In this document: positions 16,884-25,558 of the stretch, in pieces
How the letters are laid out: each line of letters opens with the position of its first letter
Numbering within the stretch: position 1 is the stretch's first letter
Assembly (NCBI RefSeq): GCF_015694725.1
Contig: NZ_JADQDQ010000001.1
Location: 682,001 to 746,000, forward strand
Length of the DNA stretch: 64,000 bases
Source: Hymenobacter jeongseonensis
GTDB lineage: Bacteria > Bacteroidota > Bacteroidia > Cytophagales > Hymenobacteraceae
Direction of reading: 5' to 3'
Made by a program: the position numbers and the translations under genes
The notes under the pieces: generated by a model
The model's input: only the letters and a program-made list of their open reading frames with translations
Told to the model about the DNA's origin: nothing
Database searches by the model: none

Positions 16884-17666
16884 TTACCCCAGCAGCTCAA
16901 AGGCGTCCCCATCGTTCAGGGCCGTAAACTTGGTCCGAAACTCGTCAAGCTCCGCCCGGCGCAGGGTGTGCGTGAATACGCCGGCGCGGTCGTTGGCTTC
17001 AACCAAATAGTTGCCGCGGGCATCCAGCAGGGCCGAGTCGCCCGAATAGTCGTGGCCCAAGGCATCGCGGCCGATGCGGTTCACGCCCAAGGCGCAGGCC
17101 ACGTTCTCGATGGCGCGGGCGCGCAACAGGGTCGCCCAGGCGGTGCGGCGCACGGCGGGCCAATTGGCCACGTACAGCAGCAGGTCGTAGGGTTCGGTGG
17201 GCTGGTTGCGGCTCCAAACGGGGAAGCGCAGGTCGTAGCACACCAGCGGGCAGATGCGCCAACCGCGCCACTCCTCCACGAGGCGAGCGCTGCCGGGCGT
17301 GTAGGTGTGCTGCTCGCCGGCCAATGTAAACAGGTGGCGCTTGTCGTAGCTGCGCAGGCTGCCATCGGGCCGCACCCACAGCAGGCGGTTGAAATAAGCA
17401 TCCCGCTCTTTGATGATGACGCTGCCCGTGACCACGGCGTTGTGCTGCGCGGCTTGCTCGCGCAGCCACGCCACCGTGGGGCCGTCCATGGTTTCGGCTT
17501 GCTCCGGCGCCTCCATGCTGAAACCCGTGGTGAACATTTCGGGCAGCACAATCAGGTCGGTGGGGCCGGTGATATGGCTGAGATGCTGCGCGATGCTCGC
17601 CCGGTTGGCCACCGCATCGTGCCAGTGCAGTTCGGTTTGAAGAAAAGAAACGGTGAGGTCAGCCAT
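16884..17666 (-). CDS. Nitrilase superfamily omega-amidase (YafV/Nit2-like)
   Basis: The 260-residue protein shows the complete nitrilase triad: E43 (VLPEMFTTGFS), K109 (YDKRHLF) and C143 (LVCYDLRFPVW). YafV/Nit2 enzymes hydrolyse 2-oxoglutaramate or 2-oxosuccinamate, the products of glutamine or asparagine transamination. Directly upstream on the same strand lies a YbdL-like aminotransferase, the partner expected from the methionine-salvage transamination route, which supports omega-amidase over other nitrilase activities. A remnant of the hairpin repeat lies between the two genes. Confidence 0.85.
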   Translation of the reverse strand: MADLTVSFLQTELHWHDAVANRASIAQHLSHITGPTDLIVLPEMFTTGFSMEAPEQAETMDGPTVAWLREQAAQHNAVVTGSVIIKERDAYFNRLLWVRPDGSLRSYDKRHLFTLAGEQHTYTPGSARLVEEWRGWRICPLVCYDLRFPVWSRNQPTEPYDLLLYVANWPAVRRTAWATLLRARAIENVACALGVNRIGRDALGHDYSGDSALLDARGNYLVEANDRAGVFTHTLRRAELDEFRTKFTALNDGDAFELLG

Positions 17667-17699
17667 GCGGATTATGGGTCAGAATTAATCGAATGTAAT

Positions 17700-17737
17700 A
17701 GGCCGTCATGTTGCGCGCAGTCGAAGCATGACGGCCT
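17700..17737. repeat. Remnant of the palindromic repeat, probably used as terminator
   Basis: The arms AGGCCGTCATG and CATGACGGCCT pair perfectly around a 16-base loop that retains GCGCAGTCGAAG from the longer repeat family, followed by TTTT on the plus strand. The internal part of the full element is missing. It sits between the aminotransferase and nitrilase genes. Confidence 0.65.
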
Positions 17738-17766
17738 TTTCATTAGAGGTGGAAATGCATCCTTTT

Positions 17767-18918
17767 CTACCGCAGCCGTTCGGCCGCGGCGGCCAGCGTG
17801 GCGGCTTCTTTCGCGAAGCAAAACCGAATCAGCCCGTCGTCAAACCCGTCGTGGTAGAAGGCCGAAACGGGAACCACGGCCACGCCTTTTTCGCGGGCCA
17901 GGTAGTGGGCAAAAGCCACGTCGGTGGCTGGGGAGAAGGCATCGTAGCGCGCCAGCTGAAAATACCCGCCGGGCACGGGCAGCAATTCCCACCCGGCCCC
18001 AGCCAGCAGGGCGCGGAATTCGTCGCGCTTCTGTTGGTAAAAGCCAGCCAGGCCGCGGGCATGGGCGTCGGCAGTATCGGCAGCCAGCACATCGGCCAGG
18101 GCGTGTTGGGTGGGCGTGCTCACGGCAAACGTGACGAACTGGTGCACCCGGCGTACCTCCGCCGTGAGGGCAGGCGGGGCAATGCAGTAGCCCACTTTCC
18201 AGCCCGTGGCGTGGTAGGTTTTGCCAAAGGAAGAGAGCACGAAGCTGCGCTCGCGCAGCTCGGGGTGCTGGCGGGCGCTCATGCACGGGGTGTCGTCGAA
18301 CACGAGGTGCTCGTACACTTCGTCGCTCAGCACCAGCGCGTCGGTGCCGGACAGCAGGCGGGCCAGCTGGTTCCAGTCGTCGGCCGTGAAAACGGCGCCG
18401 CTGGGGTTGTGGGGCGTGTTCACCATTACCAGGCGGGTGCGGGGCGATACCACCCGGCGCACGGCTTCCCAGTCGGGCCGGAAGTGCGGGGCGGGCAAGC
18501 GCACGTAACGCGGCACCCCGCCCTGCAGCCGGATGGCCGGTCCGTATAGGTCGTACGCGGGCTCAAACACCAGCACTTCATCGCCGGGCCGGACTACGGC
18601 GGCCAGTACAGCGTACAGCGCTTCGGTGGCGCCGGCCGTGACGGTGATTTCGGTGGCCGGGTCGGGGGCGGGGGCATCGGCGTGCAGGCGCGCTACCTGG
18701 GCGGCAATGGCTTCGCGCAGCCGCGGCAGGCCCGGCATGGGAGCGTACTGGTGGTGGCCCGGCGTGCGGGCGTGGCGGGCCAGGGCTTCGAGCAACTCCT
18801 GCGGCGGGTCGTAGTCGGGAAAGCCCTGGGCGAGGTTGATGGCGCCCGTTTCCTGGGCCAGCAGGGTCATTTGGGTGAAGATGCTGACACCAATGTCGGG
18901 AAGCTTGGACTGAAGCAA
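17767..18918 (-). CDS. PLP-dependent methionine/glutamine aminotransferase (YbdL-like)
   Basis: This is a fold-type I class I aminotransferase of about 383 residues with the PLP lysine K233 in SSFGKTYHATGWK, the VNTPHNPSG motif and LSDEVYEHLVFD. The LPDIGVSIFTQM N-terminus and overall motifs match methionine aminotransferase YbdL. I chose the TTG at 18918; the longer frame to 18984 is translated straight through the terminator of the upstream kinase gene and cannot be real. YbdL enzymes accept glutamine or methionine with 2-keto-methylthiobutyrate, and the omega-amidase gene downstream would remove the glutamine-derived product. Confidence 0.85.
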   Translation of the reverse strand: MLQSKLPDIGVSIFTQMTLLAQETGAINLAQGFPDYDPPQELLEALARHARTPGHHQYAPMPGLPRLREAIAAQVARLHADAPAPDPATEITVTAGATEALYAVLAAVVRPGDEVLVFEPAYDLYGPAIRLQGGVPRYVRLPAPHFRPDWEAVRRVVSPRTRLVMVNTPHNPSGAVFTADDWNQLARLLSGTDALVLSDEVYEHLVFDDTPCMSARQHPELRERSFVLSSFGKTYHATGWKVGYCIAPPALTAEVRRVHQFVTFAVSTPTQHALADVLAADTADAHARGLAGFYQQKRDEFRALLAGAGWELLPVPGGYFQLARYDAFSPATDVAFAHYLAREKGVAVVPVSAFYHDGFDDGLIRFCFAKEAATLAAAAERLR

Positions 18919-18955
18919 GGTGGTAAGGGTTGGGTAATGCGGAAGAAGGCAGACG

Positions 18956-19007
18956 AAGAAACAGACAACTCCCCGCCTTACCAAGGCAGGGAGTTGTCTG
19001 TTTCTTC
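18956..19007 (-). terminator. Terminator after the multi-PAS kinase gene
   Basis: A long near-perfect stem pairs GAAGAAACAGACAACTCCC with its complement around CGCCTTACCAAGGCA. It lies 8 bp beyond the stop of the histidine kinase gene and just ahead of the aminotransferase, so it separates the two transcription units. Confidence 0.85.
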
Positions 19008-19014
19008 CGAATGG

Positions 19015-22000
19015 CTACAAATAAATCTGAAACGTGGTGCCTTCGCCCACGGTGCTGCTGACTTCCAGCCGGCCGCCGTGGTTTTTCACGATGCGATTGA
19101 CCAGGTACAGCCCCATGCCCGTCCCATCAACGTGGGTGTGAAACCGGCGGAATAGCTGAAACAACTGCGGGCCGAACCGCTCCATATCGATACCAATGCC
19201 GTTGTCCTGCACCGTGAGCACGGGGCCGCCCGTGGCCGCATTGGGCGTGCAGCTGATGCGGATGAGGGCCGGCCGGGCAGGGTCGGCGTATTTCAGCGAG
19301 TTGCTGATGAGGTTGAAGAGCAGGCTTTGCAGGTTGGGACGCACGAAGGTGACCACGGGGCAGGTGGCAAAGTCCAGCTCAAATCTGGCACCGGTCTGCG
19401 TCACCTGGTCTTGCAGGCTGGCCACGATTTCGGCTACCAACGGGTCCATTTCCACGCTTTCGGCGGGTACTTCTTGCTCTTGCCGCTGCCCGCGCACAAT
19501 CGCACTAAGGGAATCGATGGTGCCAAAAATCTGCCCCAGCGCCCGCTCAAAATAAGTAATAAGCTTGATGGCGTCGGGGTCGCGGAAGTAGGCCGTGCGC
19601 GTCAGTTCTTCAAAAATGCCGGCCATGTTGTTGATGGGCTGCTTGAGGTCGTGCGAGGCGGTGTACACAAAGTTGTCCAAGTCCTCGTTGGTGCGCACCA
19701 AGCGGGCGTTTTGGGCCTCGAGCTGTTGTTGCACTTCCTTTACTTCGTGCACGTCGGTGTGGGCGCCCACCCACAAGGTGATTGCACCGGTGTTGTCCCG
19801 AATGGCTTCGGCCCGGACCAGAAACCACCGGTAGTTGCCGGCGTGGTCGCGCCACCGGTTTTCGTCCATGTAGGGTTCGCCGGTTGCCAGGCTGTGGCGC
19901 CAGTTGCGCACGGTGGTGCCCAGGTCGTCGGGATGCACAAAGTCCTCCCATCCCCAGTCCTGCAACTCGTCGGCGCCGGCGCCGGTGAAATCGTACCAGC
20001 GTTGGCTGAAGTACGTTGGGATGCCATCGGGTCGGGCGGTCCAGGTCATCTGGGGCAGGGTTTCGAGCAGCTGCTGGAAGCGGGCCTGGCTCGACAGCAG
20101 CTGCTCCTGCAGCACGCGCTGCTGGTGCACGTCGGTGTTGGTGCCGTACCATTTCAGCACCTGGCCGCCGGGGGCCCGGCGCGCCTGGGCCTGGCCCAGA
20201 AACCAGCGGTACTCGCCGTCGTAGCGGCGCAGGCGGAACTCGGCCTCGTAGTAGCGTTGGGTAGCAATGGCGTGGTCCCAGCGCGCCTGCATGGGGGCGT
20301 GGTCGTCGGGGTGCACGAAGTGGAGCCAGTGCGCGGCGCCGTTCTTCTCCATCGACTCGCCCACGTAGGCCGCGGTGCGGTGGTTGAAAAAGTCGACGGT
20401 GCCGTCGGGCTGGGCCGTCCACACCTGCTGCGGAATGCTCTCGGCCTGAATGCGCAGCTCTTCTTCGCTGGCCCCGAGGCGGTTTTGCAGCTGGCGCAGT
20501 TCCGTTACGTCGGTGTTGGTGCCAAACCAGCGCAGCACTTCCCCGGTGGCCTCGTCGCGAATGGGCCGGGCCCGGCTTAAAAACCAGCGGTACTGCCCGT
20601 CGTGGCGCCGTAGCGGGAACGTGTCTTCCCACGGCTCGCCGCTGGCAATGCTGGCCAGGAAGCGTTCCGAGATGCCTTTCGCCAACGCCGGGTCGTACGC
20701 CTGTTTCCAGCCCCCGCTCTGCACTTCCTCCACGGAAGTGCCCGTGTAGTCGTACCACTGCTGGTTGTACCAAAAAATATTGCCTGTGGGGTCGGCAATC
20801 CAGGCCAGTTGGGAAATGTTGTTGGCCAGGGCCGCAAAATCGGCCCGGCTGCGGGCCAGCTCTTCGGTGCGCTCGTGCAGCTCCTCAATGTCGAGCGTGG
20901 TACCAAACCAGCGCACTACTTCGCCCGTGGCCGGGTCAAGCTCCGGAGTCGAGCGCGACAAGTGGCGGCGGTACTGCCCGTCGTGGCGGCGCAAGCGAAA
21001 TTCGTCTTGCCAGGTTTGCCGGGCGTTGAGTTGCTGCGCAAACGACTGGCTCAAGGCCGGCAGGTCGTCCGGGTGAATGGCCGCCGCCCAGCTCCTGACG
21101 GGGTCAAACGCAACCGGCGCCTGCCCGGTATACGCAAACCATTGGGGAGAAACGTACTCCGGGCTGCCATCGGCGGCGGACTGGTACGAGATGAGGGGCA
21201 GGCTTTCGGTCAGCAGGCGCAAGCGCTGGTCGGCGGCCTGGGCTTCGGCCTGCGCGGCTTCGGCCCGCTGGCGAATGTGCACCCGCTCGGTTACATCGAG
21301 GGCAAAGCTCAGAATGCCAGTCACCTGGTCCCGCTCGTCGCGCAGCGGAATGTAGGTGTGGTCCACGTACAGCATCTGCGGATTGGATGCCGTTGAGCTG
21401 CCCAACTGAATGCGTACTTCCTGCCCGATGTAGGTTTCTCCGGTTTGGTACACCTTGTCCAGCAATTCGACAAACCCCTGTTTCACTACCTCCGGCAATA
21501 CTTCGGCCACCGGATGGCCCAACTGAATGCGCCGCCCGGCCATTTCCTGATACCGCAAGTTGAAGAACGAGTAGCGGTGGTCGGGGCCTTGCAGCGTGGC
21601 CACCAGGGCCGGCGCCTGGTCCAAAATCAAGCTGAGCTGGCGGTCCTTGGCTTCCAGTTGGCGCTGGGTTTGGCGTAGCTCGTGCACGTCCAGCATGTAG
21701 CCGTAGCGCTGGCGGAGCTGGCCGTCAATATTCAATTCGGGTACGGCCTCGGTCAGGAACCAGCGGTACTGGCCGTTGGCCCCGCGCAGGCGCACCTCTA
21801 CCCGGCCCAGCTGGGCGTAGTTGATGCTTTGCTGAATGAGCCGCTCGGCCTTTGCCCGGTCGTCGGGGTGCAGGCGGTCGGCCCATTCGGCATCCACTTC
21901 GGCCCAGGCGCCGCCGGGTTGCTGGCCCGTGAAGGTGTACCACTGCGGGCTCATGTAGGTGGTGCGGCCTACGTTATCGGTGGTGAAGGTGATGATGGGC

Positions 22001-23697
22001 AGCACTTCGGCTTGGCGGCGCAGGCGCTGGTCGGCGGCCCGCACTTCGCCCTGCAGCACTTCGGTTTCCCGGCGGGCCAGCACTTGCTGCGTCACATCGA
22101 CCCCAAACGCCATGATGCCGGTGGCCTTGCCCTGCTCGTCGCGCAGCAGCTGGTAGGTGAAGTCGAGGTACAGCAGCCGGCGCTCGTCGCCCGTCCCGGA
22201 CAGTACCTCAAGGGGCATGGCCCGGCCCTCAAAGGTTTTGTTTGATTGGTACACACTGTCGAGCAGCATCACAAAGCCCTGCTCCGCTATTTCGGGCAGG
22301 CACTGGCCCGCGGGCTGGCCCAGGCGGGGCCGGTGCAGCATTAGCTCGTCGTAGGCGGCGTTGGTGAAGGTGAAGCGGTGGTCGGGGCCGGCCACGGTGG
22401 CAATCAGGGCCGGTGCCTGGCCCAGAATCTGGCTGAGCTGCTGGTCTTTGGCCTCCAGGCGGGCCTGGGTTTCGCGCAACTCGTGGATGTCGAGGTCGGA
22501 GCCGAACCACTGCCGCGAGCGGCCGGCGGCCTGGGCGTCTTCCAGCGGTTCGGGCATTCCTTGGCTCAGAAACCAGCGGTACTCGTCGTCGTGGCGGCGC
22601 AGGCGCAGTTCGTAGCGCCAGGGCGTGCCGTTGGCCAGGGCCGTGGCGTAGTGCTGCTTCGCCAGCGCCTGGTCGTCGGGGTGCACCCGCGCCTCCCATA
22701 TCTGGTCCAGGTCATCGGCCGGACTGCTGCCGGTGTAGGCGTACCACTGGGGACTCAGGTACAGCACAGCCCCTTCCTGGTTGCTGATGAAGGTGATGGA
22801 AGGCAGGTTTTCGGTGACGCGGTGCAGGCGCTGGTCGGCGGCCTGGGCTTTGGCGGCCAGCGCTTCGTTGCGCAGACGGGCCTGCACCTGCTCGGTCACG
22901 TCGAGGCCGTAGGCGAGCACGCCCGTGCCCTGTTCGCCATAGAGGGGCAAATACCCGAAGTTGTTGAACCGCTCCTGTAGCTCGCCCGTGGTGGGGTCCA
23001 CCAGTTCGGTGCGTTCCTCGTAGCCAAAAACGGGCTGGCCGCTGTCGCGCACTTTCTGCAGCAGCTGCACGTAGCCCTGCGCGCTGACTTCCGGCAGGCT
23101 TTCGGCCACAGGCCGCCCTACCGCCGCGCGGGTGCCCATGGCTTCGCGGGCCCGGGCCGATAGGAAGGTAAACTGCAGGTCGTCGCCTTCCATGGTGGTG
23201 ACGGTGAGCGGCAATTGGTCTAGAATGCGCTGGGTGCGCTGTTGTTGGGCCACCAGCAGCTGCTCGTTGCGTTGGTGGTCGTTCACGTTCAGCAGGCGCA
23301 GCAGCAGGAAGCGCGGCGGGCCGGCCTCTGGCCCCGGGGGGGGCACCGGTTGCAAGGTGGTTTCCCAGTAGTTAGGGGCGGCTGCTGTGGCCGCGGTGCC
23401 GGGCCGGGCGGCCGAATTCCAGTCGGGCTTGAGCACCCGGGTGGCGCCCGCCCGGGCTTCGTGCAGTGCGCCGTCCCACGCTTGCGGAGCCGCCAACTGC
23501 TGGCCCGCCGCGGCCAGGGCACTGTGCAGGGCTGCAGCCGGTTGGCCAATGATGGGCTGCCCGTCTGGGCGCAGCAGCGCCGCCATTGCGGTATTTAGTG
23601 CCAGCACGGTGCCATCGGGGGCCAGCGCGGCAAAAGGCGCGGGCAGCGCGGCAAACAACAGCTCAAAATCCAGAGCAGGAACGGCAGGTGGGAGCAT
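19015..23697 (-). CDS. Giant multi-PAS sensor histidine kinase
   Basis: The 1560-residue protein has no obvious transmembrane segment, so it is predicted to be cytoplasmic. I count ten PAS-like domains at roughly 8-110, 150-285, 290-410, 425-550, 555-680, 690-815, 825-940, 950-1070, 1075-1195 and 1200-1320; most carry PAC signatures such as RRHDGQYRWFL and WFGTNTDV. The phospho-acceptor is H1349 in TASHDLKQPINN, followed by an HATPase domain (N-box FNLISNSLKYA, G1 DNGIGID, G2 GTGMGLYLV) at about 1450-1560. Domains 3-4 and 5-6 alternate two PAS subtypes, suggesting an internal duplication. No response regulator or receiver domain is adjacent, so the output partner is unknown. Confidence 0.92.
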   Translation of the reverse strand: MLPPAVPALDFELLFAALPAPFAALAPDGTVLALNTAMAALLRPDGQPIIGQPAAALHSALAAAGQQLAAPQAWDGALHEARAGATRVLKPDWNSAARPGTAATAAAPNYWETTLQPVPPPGPEAGPPRFLLLRLLNVNDHQRNEQLLVAQQQRTQRILDQLPLTVTTMEGDDLQFTFLSARAREAMGTRAAVGRPVAESLPEVSAQGYVQLLQKVRDSGQPVFGYEERTELVDPTTGELQERFNNFGYLPLYGEQGTGVLAYGLDVTEQVQARLRNEALAAKAQAADQRLHRVTENLPSITFISNQEGAVLYLSPQWYAYTGSSPADDLDQIWEARVHPDDQALAKQHYATALANGTPWRYELRLRRHDDEYRWFLSQGMPEPLEDAQAAGRSRQWFGSDLDIHELRETQARLEAKDQQLSQILGQAPALIATVAGPDHRFTFTNAAYDELMLHRPRLGQPAGQCLPEIAEQGFVMLLDSVYQSNKTFEGRAMPLEVLSGTGDERRLLYLDFTYQLLRDEQGKATGIMAFGVDVTQQVLARRETEVLQGEVRAADQRLRRQAEVLPIITFTTDNVGRTTYMSPQWYTFTGQQPGGAWAEVDAEWADRLHPDDRAKAERLIQQSINYAQLGRVEVRLRGANGQYRWFLTEAVPELNIDGQLRQRYGYMLDVHELRQTQRQLEAKDRQLSLILDQAPALVATLQGPDHRYSFFNLRYQEMAGRRIQLGHPVAEVLPEVVKQGFVELLDKVYQTGETYIGQEVRIQLGSSTASNPQMLYVDHTYIPLRDERDQVTGILSFALDVTERVHIRQRAEAAQAEAQAADQRLRLLTESLPLISYQSAADGSPEYVSPQWFAYTGQAPVAFDPVRSWAAAIHPDDLPALSQSFAQQLNARQTWQDEFRLRRHDGQYRRHLSRSTPELDPATGEVVRWFGTTLDIEELHERTEELARSRADFAALANNISQLAWIADPTGNIFWYNQQWYDYTGTSVEEVQSGGWKQAYDPALAKGISERFLASIASGEPWEDTFPLRRHDGQYRWFLSRARPIRDEATGEVLRWFGTNTDVTELRQLQNRLGASEEELRIQAESIPQQVWTAQPDGTVDFFNHRTAAYVGESMEKNGAAHWLHFVHPDDHAPMQARWDHAIATQRYYEAEFRLRRYDGEYRWFLGQAQARRAPGGQVLKWYGTNTDVHQQRVLQEQLLSSQARFQQLLETLPQMTWTARPDGIPTYFSQRWYDFTGAGADELQDWGWEDFVHPDDLGTTVRNWRHSLATGEPYMDENRWRDHAGNYRWFLVRAEAIRDNTGAITLWVGAHTDVHEVKEVQQQLEAQNARLVRTNEDLDNFVYTASHDLKQPINNMAGIFEELTRTAYFRDPDAIKLITYFERALGQIFGTIDSLSAIVRGQRQEQEVPAESVEMDPLVAEIVASLQDQVTQTGARFELDFATCPVVTFVRPNLQSLLFNLISNSLKYADPARPALIRISCTPNAATGGPVLTVQDNGIGIDMERFGPQLFQLFRRFHTHVDGTGMGLYLVNRIVKNHGGRLEVSSTVGEGTTFQIYL

Positions 23698-23784
23698 ATA
23701 GGACGAGGACAGCGAAACGCGGCCGGTGGCAAACGGCTTGCTTTATTCAAAGATAGGCGGCGAGCACGGCGCTTGCGTGATTCG

Positions 23785-23820
23785 CCAAAAAAGCCCCGGC
23801 CAAGGTGGTCGGGGCTGCTT
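23785..23820 (-). terminator. Terminator after msrA
   Basis: On the minus strand the stem AGCCCCGACCACC / GGCCGGGGCT is followed by a run of six T, typical of a rho-independent stop. It lies about 32 bp past the msrA stop codon. Confidence 0.8.
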
Positions 23821-23851
23821 TGCCAATGCCGGCATTGCGGTATTGGGGGCC

Positions 23852-24526
23852 TTAAAGCGGCGACTTCAAATCTTTGGCAAACGCTTTTTGCACGTGTTCT
23901 ACTTTGCGCGCCGATACGTTGCTGATGTAAGGGTTTTCGGGGTGCAGGCGGTAGTAGCCCTGGTGGTAGTCCTCGGCGGGCCAGAACTTTTTGAACGGAA
24001 CCACTTCGGTCACGATTTTGCCGCCGTACACCTTCGAGGCGTTGACGCGGGCGATGGTGGCCTCCAGCACCTTCTTTTCCTGCGGCGTGCGGTAAAAAGC
24101 CGCCGAGCGGTACTCAGGGCCGATGTCGTTGCCTTGGCCGTTGCGTTGGGTGGGGTCGTGCGAGGCGGTGAAGAAAATATCGGCCAGCTTCTGGTAGCTG
24201 ATGACTTTGGGGTCGTAGTAAATCTGCACCGTTTCGGTGTGGCCAGTGGTTTTGTCGGCCACTTCCTCATAGGTAGGGTTGGCCTTGGTGCCGCCAGCGT
24301 AGCCGCTTACCACTTGCTTCACGCCTTTGAGCTGCTCAAAGGCTTCTTCTTGCGCCCAGAAGCAGCCGCCCGCAAAGGTGGCCATGGCCAAGCCGTTTAG
24401 GTTGGCGGGGGCGAAGCCGGCCGTGGAGCGCGGTGGGTTCTGCGCATCGGCGGACTGCTGGGTACCGCAGGCAAAGAGGAAAGCCAGGAAGCTCAGGCTA
24501 GCCAGGGATTTCAATCGGTTTTTCAT
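23852..24526 (-). CDS. msrA: Peptide-methionine (S)-S-oxide reductase, lipoprotein form
   Basis: The start at 24526 opens a 224-residue protein with a lipoprotein signal (MKNRLKSLASLSFLAFLFAC, lipid Cys 20), so the enzyme is probably membrane-anchored in the periplasm. The catalytic motif is GCFWAQEEAF with C55, followed by VSGYAGG and the HTETVQIYYDPKVISY motif. MsrA reduces methionine-S-sulfoxide in proteins. A longer frame to 24691 adds only unlikely N-terminal sequence. No msrB is adjacent. Confidence 0.92.
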   Translation of the reverse strand: MKNRLKSLASLSFLAFLFACGTQQSADAQNPPRSTAGFAPANLNGLAMATFAGGCFWAQEEAFEQLKGVKQVVSGYAGGTKANPTYEEVADKTTGHTETVQIYYDPKVISYQKLADIFFTASHDPTQRNGQGNDIGPEYRSAAFYRTPQEKKVLEATIARVNASKVYGGKIVTEVVPFKKFWPAEDYHQGYYRLHPENPYISNVSARKVEHVQKAFAKDLKSPL

Positions 24527-24854
24527 GGAAAAGAGAAGACAGAAATGGTGCCGGAACCAGTGAATCTGGAAAGGAAGCGCCCGAATCCAATAAAGTTTTT
24601 TTGGCGGCGAAATCCGCGCCGGCCGCGCCGGCACTGCGCACGGTGAAACAAGCCGAAAAAGCGCGGCAAAGTTCAGCTTCGGCCAAGGCAAATGTTGTTG
24701 GAAGGCGCGCGTTGGAGCGGTGATACGTATTTATAAATTCCGAATAAATGCCCTTTAAGCATCTTTGAAACCACTATTTTTTTAAATTAGCGTCGGTATT
24801 GTATCCCGTGCTACGTATTTGCCGTAGCATGGCGCACTGCTCCAACCTGTTGCT
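24527..24854. other. Intergenic region (328 bp) between msrA and the gene at 24855
   Basis: No gene is visible. The sequence is markedly AT-rich near 24720-24800 and lies between two divergent genes, so it should hold both promoters, but no convincing TAnnTTTG box with a spaced TTG was found. Confidence 0.5.
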
Positions 24855-25253
24855 ATGTACTTGCAAACTTTACTCGACAACCCCCACGTTACTATTTCCT
24901 ACGACCACCTGAACGAATGGATTTATGCTGACTGGCACGGGAATCAGGATTTGGCAAGCGTGCAGCACGGCTGCCGGGAAATGCTTCGGTTTATGGTGGA
25001 GTGCCGCAGCAGCAAAGTGCTGAACGACAACACCCGGGTGACCAGCATGTGGAGCGAGGCCGCCGAATGGGGCGGCACCGAGTGGTTTCCGGCCATGACG
25101 GACGCCGGCCTGAAGTTTTTCGCCTGGATATACTCGCCCAACGTCTACAGCCGGCTCTCAACCGACCTCACCCTGCAATTCACCCCCGATGCCCCGGTGG
25201 TGGGCACGTTCGACGACATTGCAACGGCCCAGGCGTGGCTCAAGCAACTGTAA
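24855..25253 (+). CDS. Conserved hypothetical protein, possibly STAS/SpoIIAA-like fold
   Basis: This 132-residue soluble protein starts MYLQTLLDNPHVTISYDHLNEWIYADWHG and ends DIATAQAWLKQL. The pattern of a first beta strand, a long helix (DLASVQHGCREMLRFMVECR), then KVLNDNTRV and a final AQAWL helix resembles the SpoIIAA-like/STAS proteins common in Hymenobacter, but no diagnostic motif is visible. It is a monocistronic gene with an AT-rich upstream region. I do not recognise a function. Confidence 0.6.
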   Translation: MYLQTLLDNPHVTISYDHLNEWIYADWHGNQDLASVQHGCREMLRFMVECRSSKVLNDNTRVTSMWSEAAEWGGTEWFPAMTDAGLKFFAWIYSPNVYSRLSTDLTLQFTPDAPVVGTFDDIATAQAWLKQL

Positions 25254-25558
25254 AGAATGCCCCACCGGGCGAATTTATTCGCGGTAGATTTTGCTGAACC
25301 AAACGCCTGTCCGACCAAGGCAGCCGCCGCGCTCTTCCGCATCATAGCGGAAGAGCGCGGCACCGCTACGCTTAAAGACCAGCGCATACTGCACCAGGAC
25401 TTGGGTGGGAACGAACGCCACACGCAAGGGGGAGGCTTCTCAGATGCGCCTGACCGAACTGGTTGAGCACGGCTATATTTGGCTGCCCAGTACTAACCGG
25501 GCCACCCCAATTCGCCAGATGGGTGCGTTGCTGCTCTGAGTCCTCTACCCAATACGTC
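25254..25558. other. Intergenic region (305 bp) with a perfect 14-bp hairpin
   Basis: Apart from the promoter-like box at 25474 it contains an inverted repeat at 25327-25360 with arms CCGCGCTCTTCCGC and GCGGAAGAGCGCGG. No T-run follows, so it may be a regulatory hairpin rather than a terminator. No gene is seen. Confidence 0.55.
25474..25481 (+). promoter_or_regulatory. Candidate -7 box for the macroglobulin/TonB-plug gene
   Basis: TATATTTG matches the Bacteroidetes TAnnTTTG consensus exactly. It is 78 bp before the gene's ATG, giving a leader of about 70 bases. No matching TTG lies at the ideal distance upstream. Confidence 0.45.

Noticed and set aside
18919..18984. Extended N-terminus of the YbdL-like aminotransferase
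   Set aside because: It is translated through the terminator stem 18956-19007 and adds residues absent from the family.
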